From the NCBI RefSeq assembly GCF_000517405.1, contig NZ_CP006568.1, positions 2,542,001 through 2,606,000 of the forward strand: a stretch of DNA of 64,000 nt. Direction: 5' to 3'. This document shows, piece by piece, positions 47,719-56,298 of this stretch. The position numbers were made by a program, and so were the translations under genes. Numbering within the stretch: the first letter of the stretch is position 1; each line of letters opens with the position of its first letter. Source of the stretch: Candidatus Sodalis pierantonius str. SOPE (GTDB lineage: Bacteria > Pseudomonadota > Gammaproteobacteria > Enterobacterales > Enterobacteriaceae). The notes under the pieces were generated by a model. It made no database searches. It saw only the letters and a list, made by a program, of their open reading frames with translations, and had not been told where the DNA came from.

Positions 47719-47732
47719 TTGATATTGCTTAA
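47719..47732 (-). promoter_or_regulatory. FNR box of fnrS
   Basis: On the minus strand TTAAGCAATATCAA matches TTGAT-N4-ATCAA, with one perfect half-site. It is centred about 42 bases upstream of the predicted FnrS start, the class II FNR activator position. A plausible -10 (CATGAT) precedes the start. Confidence 0.75.
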
Positions 47733-47778
47733 TTTTAGGGACAAAAAGACGCAGCGTCCGCATACGGCGCCCCCGCGG

Positions 47779-48765
47779 TTACAACCATCTACGCTGTTTT
47801 AACCACCACGCAACGCCGGCGATCACTATCACTAACACCAGGCAAAACAGCGCAAAGCCGTAGCGTTCGCTATTGCCCGGAATGCCGCCTAAATTCACGC
47901 CGAACAGGCCGGTCAGAAACGTGGTCGGTAAAAATATCATTGCCATAAGCGACATGGTATAGCTGCATCGATTAATGGCTTCCGCCATCAGCGAATTGAT
48001 CTCATCGGCGACCACCGCCGTGCGGGCGATGGCGCCGTCGATGTCGTCCAACCCGCGGCCCAAACGATCGGCAATGTCCTGCATGTGCCGGCGATCATCG
48101 TCCGTCATCCAGGGGAGATGCTCGCTGGCCAAACGCGAAAACACGTCGCGCGGCGGCGTCATATAACGCCGTAGGACAATAAGCTGCTTACGTAAATGGG
48201 ATAGCTGGCCACGGGGCGGAATCTGTTGATCCAGCAGATCGTTCTCCAGGGCGATAATCTTGTCATGCAGATCTTCGATGAATTCGCTGGTATGGTCGGT
48301 AAGCACGTCGCTCATCGCCATCAGCCAGCTGCCGCTATCCTCCGGCCCCTGCTTTTTCTGCAAATCGTCGAATATCTCCTCCACCGCCTGAATCGGCTGG
48401 CGGCGCGTGGTGACTATCAACCGGCCGGTGATGTAGATGCGCAGCACAATCAGCTCGTCGGCGTGGGACTCGTTGGCGAAATTGATGCTGCGCAGCACCA
48501 CCAGCGCGCCTTCACCCAGGCGGGTAACGCGCGGACGGGTGCTGCTGCCGGCCAGGGCTTCGCGCACGGGATCGGGGATCAGGGGCGAACGGCTGAGCCA
48601 CTCGGCGCTGCCCTGGTGCTCCACGTCCAAATGGAGCCAGCAGGTCCCACCGCACTCCGCGATCGCGTGATCCTCAATCGGGATCACCCCACCCTGACCG
48701 TCAAGCTGCCCGGCGTAAACGATTTCAGAAAAATTAAGCGTGTTCCCCGCTGACAGATCCAACAT
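47779..48765 (-). CDS. zntB: Zinc transporter ZntB
   Basis: 328 residues (E. coli 327), CorA/ZntB metal-ion transporter family. It has a long cytoplasmic N-terminal funnel (TRPRVTRLGEGALVVLRSIN, DLHDKIIALENDLLDQQIPPRG), a stalk helix (MQDIADRLGRGLDDID), and two C-terminal membrane helices. The GVN selectivity motif is in FLTGLFGVNLGGIPGN, and the positively charged tail is LKQRRWL. It forms a homopentamer in the inner membrane and takes up zinc with protons. It is intact, downstream of and divergent in history from ttcA, with fnrS following on the same strand. Confidence 0.96.
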   Translation of the reverse strand: MLDLSAGNTLNFSEIVYAGQLDGQGGVIPIEDHAIAECGGTCWLHLDVEHQGSAEWLSRSPLIPDPVREALAGSSTRPRVTRLGEGALVVLRSINFANESHADELIVLRIYITGRLIVTTRRQPIQAVEEIFDDLQKKQGPEDSGSWLMAMSDVLTDHTSEFIEDLHDKIIALENDLLDQQIPPRGQLSHLRKQLIVLRRYMTPPRDVFSRLASEHLPWMTDDDRRHMQDIADRLGRGLDDIDGAIARTAVVADEINSLMAEAINRCSYTMSLMAMIFLPTTFLTGLFGVNLGGIPGNSERYGFALFCLVLVIVIAGVAWWLKQRRWL

Positions 48766-48823
48766 CCAGCACCTTTGTTAACCATGAGTAGGCACCAGTA
48801 TAACCGTTTTCACCGGGGTGCAA

Positions 48824-49501
48824 TCAGGAGGATGCCGTGGCCTTTCGCCCCGTCAACTCACGCAGACAGTCCTGCGCCGCCGGCAGCAGCGGCGCGCCGA
48901 TACCGCTGCGGGCCAGCGCCGCCGGACTGCCGTAAAAACCGCCGGCGGAAATTTTGATCTCGCCGGCCAAACGCACGGAGAAAATGATCAGTTGGATCTC
49001 TTCTCCCGCCGCGCACCACTCTTCACCCTCCCCCGGCTGGCACGCCGGCAGCGTCACGCGGCGCCAGGCCAGCGGGCTGCGAATACGCTGCGCATCCAGC
49101 AGCAGCGGGCCGCTTAACTGTAAATCCGGCGGCAGGTGGGTTATCGCGGTACCGCAAATATTGAGATAACCGTTGACCTTTAGCCCGGCGGGCAGCGTGG
49201 ACAGCGGCGTATTTTCGAGAAACAACGGCCCCCAGACGGTCAACCCCGGCGGCAATACCGTTATCGAGGTATCTTTTAAATCCAGCACCTCCCCCACGCT
49301 GAGCATGGCGGGCAGTTCCCCAAGTGGACAGCCGGTCAGCAGCAAAGAGCCGGCGACCACCAGACGATCCGGCAGCAGAGAGATACCGCTGCCGCGCAAA
49401 TCCAGGTGGCCTCTCACCACTAAAATCCCGTCGGGGGTAAAAAAAAAGCGCACTTTACTGGCGCCCATCAGGTCAATCAGCGCCGGTAATCGCTTATCCA
49501 T
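48824..49501 (-). CDS. Leucine-rich-repeat protein with 20-residue repeats
   Basis: 225 residues. From about residue 30 to 140 there are five to six regular 20-residue repeats of the form G-x-L-x-L-x-x-T-x-I-x-x-L-P-x-x-L-x-V. Examples are EVLDLKDTSITVLPPGLTVW, GPLFLENTPLSTLPAGLKVN and GYLNICGTAITHLPPDLQLS. The C-terminal 80 residues are not repetitive. The repeat length and LP motif recall the LPX-type repeats of bacterial effectors such as YopM and IpaH, but no E3 domain is present and no signal peptide is visible. The function is unknown. The frame is intact. Confidence 0.65.
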   Translation of the reverse strand: MDKRLPALIDLMGASKVRFFFTPDGILVVRGHLDLRGSGISLLPDRLVVAGSLLLTGCPLGELPAMLSVGEVLDLKDTSITVLPPGLTVWGPLFLENTPLSTLPAGLKVNGYLNICGTAITHLPPDLQLSGPLLLDAQRIRSPLAWRRVTLPACQPGEGEEWCAAGEEIQLIIFSVRLAGEIKISAGGFYGSPAALARSGIGAPLLPAAQDCLRELTGRKATASS

Positions 49502-49523
49502 CGCAAACCTCCCCGCGCTTACG

Positions 49524-49750
49524 CTACCGCACGTCCAGCGGTCCGTTTATCCCCAGGGCCCGTATGTCCGCGCAAAGCGGCGGCGTAGCGGCAAACGCTC
49601 GCCTGCCGGCGGCGACCCGGATCGGCACCGCGTCCTGCGCCGTGCATGCGCCAGCGTCGCCAGACGCAGGATGTTACCCTCGCCAGCGCGCAAGTGGGCT
49701 GACCAAAAAGTACAGCGGCTAACAAAGTCAAAATCGGTTGCAATCGCCAT
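49524..49750 (-). pseudogene. Possible decayed exported small protein
   Basis: An ATG at 49750 has AGGAG 9 bases upstream. Its own frame looks random after about 25 codons. A neighbouring frame from the same point reads ILTLLAAVLFGQPTCALA, a good signal peptide core. A third frame ends plausibly (PPLCADIRALGINGPLDVR-stop at 49524). Three frames contributing protein-like pieces suggest a frameshifted gene, but no family is recognised. Confidence 0.3.
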
Positions 49751-50174
49751 GGCAGCTTACTCCTGAAATGTCACAATGGGACCGTAATAACAGGCCGGAG
49801 CGCGAGCGGGCAGCGGGGCCCACCGTCGCGCGGGTAAAATGCGTTTCCGCCACGCTGGTGGGCGCACCGGACAGCACCATTAAAATAATTGATTGAAAGT
49901 TGTCGCTCGTTTAATAGAATAATCACGGTGATTGACTATCGCTTCAAGATCAATTAACCCTTATTATTAAATATGCAAATTAGTATTTATGTAATTTTAT
50001 TTATTTAATTACTCGCACCTGAATGTTATCGTTTACGACAGCAATATGGCCATTGAAGCGATAAAGCCCGATGAAATTAATGAAACTTTTTGAAACTGTC
50101 AAGGGTATGGCAGGGGATAATATCTTCGCCTAATAACATTATTACTAGAAACTGTTTAATCGGTAGTCCTATTT
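49751..50174. other. Intergenic stretch left of the prophage repressor
   Basis: GC-rich at first, then strongly AT-rich from about 49890 to 50170. No gene, tRNA or attachment core recognised. The AT-rich part may include repressor operators. Confidence 0.4.
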
Positions 50175-50459
50175 ATGACGGAACAATTTAATGAACGCTT
50201 AAAAGAAGCCCTTTTTGCCCGCGGATTTAACGCCGCCGAACTGGCACGAATAATCGGCGTATCTAATGGTTATATGTCTAATTTATTATCCGGCTATATT
50301 GCTCGCCCACACAAGCATCTTATTAGCATTGCGGAAGCGCTTCGGGTGCGGCCGGAGTGGCTGCTTAACGGCTACGGCGACCCCAATCTGGATGATAATA
50401 AGCATTTGGTTGAAGTGCCGTTGTATAAATTTGTACACAATGATCGCTTTGTTGAATAA
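50175..50459 (+). pseudogene. Prophage CI-like repressor, cut by an IS903-like element
   Basis: The N-terminal HTH of a lambdoid repressor is intact (FNERLKEALFARGFNAAELA, RIIGVSNGYMSNLLSGY, ALRVRPEWLLNGYGDP). The frame then enters the linker (HLVEVPLYKFVHND) and hits the IS end at 50445, so the S24 self-cleavage/dimerisation domain is gone. The last five codons come from the IS. It marks the left end of the recognisable prophage. Confidence 0.85.
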
Positions 50460-51499
50460 ATCCGAAATTTTTGACGACTTCCTCCCTATCAGGGCGATTG
50501 TTACATGATGCGGACGCTGTTTGGCATTCCTAACAACGTGATCCGGTTAAGCGCTTTGACCATTGCCATAGCCTCACCTACCTGCGCGTCATAGTCATGC
50601 AGACTCAGATGACCACCCAGAAGTATTTTAAACCGGAACATGGCCGTTTCAGCCAGTGAACGCCGGTGATAACCTACTTTCTTTTTCCAGGTATCGTTAT
50701 TGCCGCTCAGATGCTGATTTGCCACCGCATGGTTACGCTCATGGTATCGAGCTGGCCAATATTGCGCACCACTTCGCGGTGGGATAAGCGGCTTTATTTT
50801 TTTCCTCAGCAGAGCATCATGACAGTAACGCGTATCGTAAGCACTGTCAGCCGACGCTTCCCTGATTTTCCGGTGGGTTTGGTTAATCAGCCCGGGCAGC
50901 GCCTGCGCATCTGTCGTACCGCTTAGCGATAAATCGGCACAGATAATTTCATGTGTCGCGCTATCTACTGCCAGATGAAGCTTGCGCCATACTCTGCGCC
51001 TCTCAGCCCCATGCTGCCTGACTTTCCATTCGCCTTCGCCGAAGATTTTCAGGCCGGTGCCATCGATGACCAGGTGTGAGATTTCGCCGCGGGTTGGCGT
51101 TTTTATGCTGATGTCGACGGTTTTTGCTCGCCGGCTGACCAGAGAGTAATCTGGGCAGCGCAGCGACAGCCCCATCAGTTTAAAAATCGAGTCAACGAAA
51201 CCCTGTAACGCCCGGAGCGAAAGGTTAAACACGCGCTTTATCATCAGAACCGTGGTAATGGCCATATCGGTGTAGTGAAGCGGCCGGCCACGATGTTCAG
51301 GTGGTGTACTCTCAGTCCATGCAGCAATGGCTGACTCATCAAGCCATACTGTCAGGTCCCCCCGCTGCCTGAGCGCATTGTTATATGCGGGCCAGTTGGT
51401 GATTTTAAACTTTTGCTTTGCCATGGGGACCTGATGTTGAAACGAATGTAGTGATCAGAGCCGCCAGTCACCTAAAAGTTCGATTTATTCAACAAAGCC
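50445..51499 (-). mobile_element. IS903-like element, copy 3
   Basis: 1055 bp, ends CGCTTTGTTG (50445) and CAACAAAGCC (51499). The 9-mers outside (CACAATGAT, TGTTCGTCG) differ, so there is no target duplication. The element joins the repressor gene to unrelated phage genes, which indicates a deletion or recombination through the IS. Confidence 0.93.
50501..51424 (-). CDS. IS5-family (IS903 group) transposase, copy 3
   Basis: 307 residues, intact catalytic signature. At the positions I compared it reads the same as copy 5 at 62137, sharing Ser in GFVDSIFK, Ile in GLKIFGEG and KILLGG near the end. Confidence 0.94.
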   Translation of the reverse strand: MAKQKFKITNWPAYNNALRQRGDLTVWLDESAIAAWTESTPPEHRGRPLHYTDMAITTVLMIKRVFNLSLRALQGFVDSIFKLMGLSLRCPDYSLVSRRAKTVDISIKTPTRGEISHLVIDGTGLKIFGEGEWKVRQHGAERRRVWRKLHLAVDSATHEIICADLSLSGTTDAQALPGLINQTHRKIREASADSAYDTRYCHDALLRKKIKPLIPPRSGAQYWPARYHERNHAVANQHLSGNNDTWKKKVGYHRRSLAETAMFRFKILLGGHLSLHDYDAQVGEAMAMVKALNRITLLGMPNSVRIM

Positions 51500-51598
51500 T
51501 GTTCGTCGGATACGTCTCGCGTGGATAAACCCTTCACGGTACAGGCGTTCAAATCGCTTCGCCCGCTCTCTTACCCCGATGGGTATTTTAGGTTTCAT
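51500..51598 (-). pseudogene. Prophage gene 5' fragment cut by the IS
   Basis: Starts at 51598 with MKPKIPIGVRERAKRFERLY and continues REGFIHARRIRR into the IS end. Its ATG overlaps the last codons of the preceding small membrane protein gene, a typical phage coupling. No family is recognised. Confidence 0.45.
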
Positions 51599-51839
51599 GC
51601 TCCTTATCCAGTTTACTGAGAATCTTCTTCAATGTTTCAGCCTGTACACATTGCACAGCAATACATTCAAACGTCAGCCTGACGCCGAGCAGTGTCAGTA
51701 ATGCCAATATACCGTCGGTGACTTGCATATAGGGCGCTGCTGTACCGCTGAACGATGCAAGGGCCAGCGCCAGACAGGCGACGCATGAAATAATGAACAG
51801 CGCGTTGATAATCTTCAGTGTCCAGAATGTTTTAAACAT
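51588..51839 (-). CDS. Prophage small membrane protein, DUF4282-like
   Basis: 83 residues with two hydrophobic helices (IINALFIISCVACLALALAS and ILALLTLLGVRLTFECIAV) and a charged C-terminal tail (LKKILSKLDKEHET). Layout and the L-x-FE-x-I motif recall DUF4282 proteins. Transcribed with the following phage genes on the minus strand. Confidence 0.55.
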   Translation of the reverse strand: MFKTFWTLKIINALFIISCVACLALALASFSGTAAPYMQVTDGILALLTLLGVRLTFECIAVQCVQAETLKKILSKLDKEHET

Positions 51840-51875
51840 GGGTAAATTCCTTTTATATTTCGCATGTTGGGGCGA

Positions 51876-52478
51876 TCAATCATCGGCCTCTTCAAACGCG
51901 CCGTTTGCATTAAGCACATACCAGGTATCCGATTTCACGCCGTTATCACCCACCTTGCTTGCGCGGATTTGGATAATGTCGCCCTCACTATTGCGGCAGC
52001 ACAGTACGATTGCGCTGCCCTCAGAGGCTTTGGCCTTACCCTGCGCGCCGAGAGACGCGGCAACCGATCCGAAGCCGCTAACGTCTGCGGCTGACCGGTC
52101 GCCGGTGTTGGTGGCGGCTGACTGGTAGCCTTCAATGATCGTCTGTTCTGTGGACTTATTAATTTTACTCGCTATGCACTCGACGGCGCGGCCAACCATT
52201 TTGTGGAGGGACAGCTCCTCTTTGATGGTGATTATGCTACTGGCCAGTTTGTTGCCCTCTTCTTCATGGACGATATCGCCGGATACCTCAACCTCGGCAA
52301 AACGGTGATTGGCTGGCTCGTAGTAGCTGAAGACATCGAGCGGATATTCGCAGGCGTGAAAACCGGAGTCGCAAACTTTTACCGCGCCGTCGTGATGGTA
52401 GGTTTTCCCGATCTCGAACTGATAATCACGGCAAGTCAGGTCGGCGTTAAAGCCTTTGTAGGCGGTGATTTTGGTCAT
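51876..52478 (-). CDS. Prophage protein, DUF7666-like
   Basis: 200 residues, start MTKITAYKGFNADLTCRDYQ, with the motif CDSGFHACEYPLDVFSYYEP and FAEVEVSGDIV, seen in many enterobacterial prophage proteins of unknown function. The middle is Ala/Ser/Gly-rich (GSVAASLGAQGKAKASEGSA), the end acidic. The frame is intact. Its neighbour upstream is the antirepressor gene. Confidence 0.65.
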   Translation of the reverse strand: MTKITAYKGFNADLTCRDYQFEIGKTYHHDGAVKVCDSGFHACEYPLDVFSYYEPANHRFAEVEVSGDIVHEEEGNKLASSIITIKEELSLHKMVGRAVECIASKINKSTEQTIIEGYQSAATNTGDRSAADVSGFGSVAASLGAQGKAKASEGSAIVLCCRNSEGDIIQIRASKVGDNGVKSDTWYVLNANGAFEEADD

Positions 52479-52506
52479 GGTGTTTATCCTTCTTGAGGTT
52501 GATGGG

Positions 52507-53211
52507 TTATGCCGGTTCGAGGCAGAAGGTTTGAGAGAGTTTCGCCAGACCCTTTGGCGTCACCAGCACCTGTTCGCGGATTTTGTCGGTGCCATCGTCG
52601 CAGGGAACAATCGAGATTTTATGCTCAAGGTGGCCGGACTGGATTTTGCTCTGGTAGGCCATCCAGTTCTTGGCACCCACACGGCGATAAATCCAGCCAC
52701 GCTCACGGAGGAAGGCGAACAGGTCTTTGGGGCGTACCTGCAACTCCTTGGCGGCGTTGGTGATGCACATGCCACCGTCAGATTTGGCGATGCGGTGCAG
52801 GGCTTTCACGTCCGGTGCTATCTCCTCAACTTTGTTTTCGAGGGCGATAACCTTTTCGGTGTAGGTAAGCAGGATGCCGCGCATGGCTGCCGGGTCGTTG
52901 AGCATCTGAATTGGGTCGGCGGGGATGGCTAACTGTTTTTCCAGTTCACGCCAGCGCTTGGCAACTTTATGGCGAATCTCAATGCTGTACCCCATGACGA
53001 GTGTCATCGTTAGGTCCTGGTCAAGTAAAGCCTCTTGGTAAATGCGTCCTGATGAGTCTTGGTAATCTCCCCAGATTTGGGGAGATTGAATATTGAGCGC
53101 TTCAAGCATCTTTCGACAGTCCCTTAAAACATGGTCGTGACGCTTACCGGTCAGCTCCGCAATCTCACGGCTGGACATGGGTAATGTTTGTGCAATGGTT
53201 AAATTTTGCAT
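52507..53211 (-). CDS. Prophage Rha/KilAC-type antirepressor
   Basis: 234 residues. The N-terminal Rha-type domain has MSSREIAELTGKRHDHVLRD and VMGYSIEIRHKVAKRWRELE. The C-terminal KilAC domain has KALHRIAKSDGGMCITNAAK, FAFLRERGWIYRR and LVTPKGLAKLSQ. Such proteins counteract the phage repressor or regulate phage development. The frame is intact. The gene lies in the expected regulatory part of a lambdoid phage, although the order has been disturbed by IS events. Confidence 0.85.
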   Translation of the reverse strand: MQNLTIAQTLPMSSREIAELTGKRHDHVLRDCRKMLEALNIQSPQIWGDYQDSSGRIYQEALLDQDLTMTLVMGYSIEIRHKVAKRWRELEKQLAIPADPIQMLNDPAAMRGILLTYTEKVIALENKVEEIAPDVKALHRIAKSDGGMCITNAAKELQVRPKDLFAFLRERGWIYRRVGAKNWMAYQSKIQSGHLEHKISIVPCDDGTDKIREQVLVTPKGLAKLSQTFCLEPA

Positions 53212-53292
53212 GCAGATATACCTCGTTGGTTAAAACGATAATGAAGAGCCCCGGCGCGATCCCGAGGCAGAATGACTGGGTTCGGCGTGGGA

Positions 53293-53487
53293 TTACGCCT
53301 GCATCAAAGTATTCACAAGGTGATTGCGCAACTTCGGTGTGAGGACATAGCGAACGATGGCAACACCCATTTCGGCGAACTCCAGCACGATATGGCCTTT
53401 GCCATCCCGTGAGATATTTAATTCGTAGATATGTGGCTGCCATTGTTCGAGGCCCGTTGGCGTAGGGATGGTTTGGTTGTGGTCCAT
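53293..53487 (-). CDS. Small prophage hypothetical protein
   Basis: 64 residues, MDHNQTIPTPTGLEQWQPHI onward, with a short beta-like pattern (KGHIVLEFAEMGVAIVRYVL). Located just upstream of the antirepressor gene on the same strand; CGGAAGGAG lies upstream of the ATG. No function is known. Confidence 0.5.
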   Translation of the reverse strand: MDHNQTIPTPTGLEQWQPHIYELNISRDGKGHIVLEFAEMGVAIVRYVLTPKLRNHLVNTLMQA

Positions 53488-53552
53488 GTGTGTAACTCCT
53501 TCCGTTGATGTTGTGGATACGCTACACTTGGCCTAAACAGGAGGATTTCCCA

Positions 53553-54023
53553 ATGGGCCAAGTTGCATTTGATACATTGCAGGCGTCAGAAGAGCTTGAA
53601 ACCGCTGGCATCTCTAGAGAGCAGGCACGGGCGATTTCGCTCGTTGTACGCAAGTCTCATGAGGTGGCGGATGTGGCTACAAAAGCTGATATCGCTGAGG
53701 TAAAGCGTGATATAGCCGATGTTCGTAAGGACCTATCCGCAGAGATAGCCGATGTCCGTAAGGACCTATCCGCAGAGATAGCCGATGTCCGTAAGGACCT
53801 ATCCGCAGAGATACAGATACGCTTTGATAAATCCGATGCACAAATCAACTTGCTTCGTAAAGACACAATTGCTCTCTTTGAAAAAGTCGATGCGAAGAGC
53901 GACGCTCAGATATCGTTGCTTCGTAAGGATGTTGAAAATATCGCTACTGGATTGCTGCTAAAACTCGGCGGGGTCATTGTGGTGACTATCAGTGCTGCAA
54001 CAGCGGTGATGAAATTTCTTTAG
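53553..54023 (+). CDS. Coiled-coil protein with C-terminal membrane anchor (DUF1640-like)
   Basis: 156 residues from ATG 53553, chosen for AGGAGG 9 bases upstream. It has a long coiled coil (residues about 30-130) containing three near-identical 11-residue repeats with core DVRKDLSAEIA, then further LLRKD heptads. A C-terminal hydrophobic helix (LLLKLGGVIVVTISAATAVM) would anchor it. The layout is like DUF1640/CCDC90-type proteins often seen in prophages. The function is unknown. It ends 18 bases before an IS256 copy. Confidence 0.65.
   Translation: MGQVAFDTLQASEELETAGISREQARAISLVVRKSHEVADVATKADIAEVKRDIADVRKDLSAEIADVRKDLSAEIADVRKDLSAEIQIRFDKSDAQINLLRKDTIALFEKVDAKSDAQISLLRKDVENIATGLLLKLGGVIVVTISAATAVMKFL
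53712..53810 (+). repeat. Three tandem 33-bp coding repeats
   Basis: Units at 53712-53744, 53745-53777 and 53778-53810 each encode the 11 residues IADVRKDLSAE. Units 2 and 3 are identical; unit 1 differs by one base. In-frame repeat number changes would lengthen the coiled coil without breaking the gene. Confidence 0.9.
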
Positions 54024-54041
54024 CAATATATCCTCGTTAGC

Positions 54042-55342
54042 GAGCCTGTTTAGAAATTTGTGTATTTGCTTGATTTTGATATGTTCAATCCAACATCAAA
54101 AACAGGTTAATTTATGGACGAAAAACAGTTGCAGGCTCTGGCTAACGAACTGGCCAAAAATCTCAAAACCCCTGAAGATCTCAGTCACTTCGATCGGCTG
54201 CTGAAAAAAATCAGCGTCGAAGCAGCTCTCAATGCCGAAATGACCCATCACCTCGGCTACGATAAAAATCAGCCTAAACCGGGGACCAACGCCCGCAACG
54301 GCTATTCCACAAAAACCGTTACCGCTGGCGCTGCGTACTCCGCGCGATCGTGACGGTTCCTTTGAACCGCAACTGGTGAAGAAGAACCAGACCCGGATTA
54401 CCGGGATGGATAACCAGATTTTATCGTTGTACGCCAAAGGGATGACCACCCGCGAGATCGCTGCCGCGTTCAAAGAGCTGTATGACGCCGATGTCTCGCC
54501 GGCGCTGGTCTCAAAGGTCACCGATGCGGTCATGGAGCAGGTTGTCGAATGGCAAAACCGGCCTCTGGATGCAGTCTATCCCATTGTTTATCTTGACTGT
54601 ATCGTTCTAAAATCCCGGCAAGACAGCCGCATCATTAACAAATCTGTGTTCCTGGCGCTGGGCATCAACATCGAAGGCCAGAAAGAGTTGCTAGGTATGT
54701 GGCTGGCCGAAAATGAAGGCGCAAAGTTCTGGCTGAATGTGCTGACAGAGCTGAAAAACCGCGGTCTGAACGATATCCTTATCGCCTGCGTAGACGGGCT
54801 GAAAGGTTTCCCTGACGCTATTAACGCGGTGTATCCGGAGGCGCGGCTCCAGCTGTGTATCGTACATATGGTGCGCAACAGCCTGCGGTTCGTCTCCTGG
54901 AAGGACTACAAGGCCGTCATCCGCGACCTGAAAGCTATCTATCAGGCCCCTACGGAAGAAGCCGGCTTGCAGGCGCTGGAAACGTTCTCCAGTGCCTGGG
55001 ACATCCGCTACCCGCAAATAAGTCGAAGCTGGCAGGCAAACTGGGCCAATCTGGCCACGTTCTTTGCCTACCCAACGGACATCCGCAAGGTGATCTACAC
55101 GACCAACGCCACCGAGTCGTTAAACAGCGTGATCCGGCATGCCATCAAAAAGCGCAAGGTGTTCCCGACCGACGACGCAGTGAAAAAGCTGGTGTGGCTG
55201 GCGATACAGGCGGCCTCACAGAAATGGACAATGCCTTTGAGGGACTGGCGCTTGGCAATGAGCCGCTTTATTATCGAGTTCGGTGACCGCCTGGACGATC
55301 ACTTCTGAGAAAAGGCATTTACACAGAATCGTGTACAGGGTC
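54042..55342 (+). mobile_element. IS256-family element, copy 2 (14-bp internal deletion)
   Basis: Both termini are present (GAGCCTGTTTAG at 54042, GTACAGGGTC at 55342). It is 1301 bp, exactly 14 shorter than complete copies. The flanking 8-mers differ, so there is no target duplication. It separates two unrelated phage fragments. Confidence 0.92.
54114..55308 (+). pseudogene. IS256-family transposase, copy 2, frameshifted
   Basis: The first 70 codons match the intact transposase. A 14-base deletion between two GCTGGCG-like repeats near 54330 then shifts the frame, and the remaining 310 codons are open in another frame to 55308. The catalytic residues are all in the second part, so a shorter product from an internal start cannot be excluded. 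Confidence 0.9.
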
Positions 55343-55461
55343 GGTATCCAGGCGGGCTCGGTCCTTTTTTGCACGACGTTGGTAAATTCACACCAGACGG
55401 CACGACGATTATTTATGCCAATAAACCCTTGCCGGTCTTATGGGCATCGGACTATTTTTAG
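55343..55461 (+). pseudogene. 3' remnant of a phage gene, possibly the tail host-specificity protein
   Basis: A frame open from the IS256 end reads GLGPFLHDVGKFTPDGTTII, then YANKPLPVLWASDYF-stop. It sits immediately before a Lom-type gene and a tail fibre gene, where lambdoid phages have the J protein. The identity is an inference from position only. Confidence 0.45.
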
Positions 55462-56150
55462 AATTTATAGCCGACACCGAGATTAAAGCCGCTGGATTTC
55501 CAGTCGCCGCTACCCGAGCCTGCCCAGGCTGCATCAATAACCAGCCCCTCGTAGACATTAAACTGTAATCCCAATGCGTAAGCCAGCGAGGTGTTGCTGG
55601 TTTTTTTGTTTCGGGAAACCTGCTTTGGCGGAACGCTTGATTTATCGGTTTCGTACATGGAGTTTTCAACGGAGTGCAGGGCGACACCCAGCAAACCAAA
55701 AGCACTGACCCATTCGTTGGCCCTAACAGTAGGACCGGCCAGCAGAGAGACATAATCCGTTTTGACCCTGTTGCTAAATCGTCTTTCTATTTTATTCGCG
55801 TCCTTTTTATTTTTAGCTTTTTCACCCGATAAAAAATGATTGTCCATATCACCGACGGCATAGGTTATAGCTCCCATCACCCCCCAGGTATCGTTCAGCT
55901 CGTAACGATAACGAATAAACATGCCCTGAGGCTGCTTGTCGCTGTCGGCATGTTGGGAGAAGACATTGTTGGTTGCTTTTAAACGCGACTCGTATTCAGC
56001 CTTATTGGCGGAGTAGGCCGCTTTGGTCGGGTCAGAGTTCATCTGGGCGTAGCCGATGGAAAGGGTCTGGTCACCCTTGGCGGCATACGCAACGGGAGAA
56101 GAAACAACTGATAAGATTAATAATGATTTTAAAACGCGCATTTTATCCAT
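55458..56150 (-). CDS. Ail/Lom-type outer-membrane protein
   Basis: 230 residues from ATG 56150. A signal peptide (LKSLLILSVVSSPVAYAA) is followed by an eight-stranded beta-barrel pattern typical of Ail/OmpX/Lom: YAQMNSD, QGMFIRYRYELNDTWGVMGA, YVSLLAGPTVRANEWVSAFG, LAYALGLQFNVYEGLVIDAA. The C-terminal signature FNLGVGYKF ends in Phe. Lom genes are lysogenic-conversion genes next to tail fibres; relatives such as Ail give adhesion and serum resistance. Intact; orientation is opposite to the tail genes. Lower GC than the neighbours suggests an acquired gene. Confidence 0.85.
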   Translation of the reverse strand: MDKMRVLKSLLILSVVSSPVAYAAKGDQTLSIGYAQMNSDPTKAAYSANKAEYESRLKATNNVFSQHADSDKQPQGMFIRYRYELNDTWGVMGAITYAVGDMDNHFLSGEKAKNKKDANKIERRFSNRVKTDYVSLLAGPTVRANEWVSAFGLLGVALHSVENSMYETDKSSVPPKQVSRNKKTSNTSLAYALGLQFNVYEGLVIDAAWAGSGSGDWKSSGFNLGVGYKF

Positions 56151-56298
56151 GATGATATATCCCTTTTTTAATGAGATGAGTCGCAACAAAACTATCACAC
56201 CGACGACGCCACAACAAAATACAGCGGTAACAACGATCGAATGACGCCTATCGATCGTTAAAAACAATCTTCAATAATGCATTTACGGAGCCCCCAAC

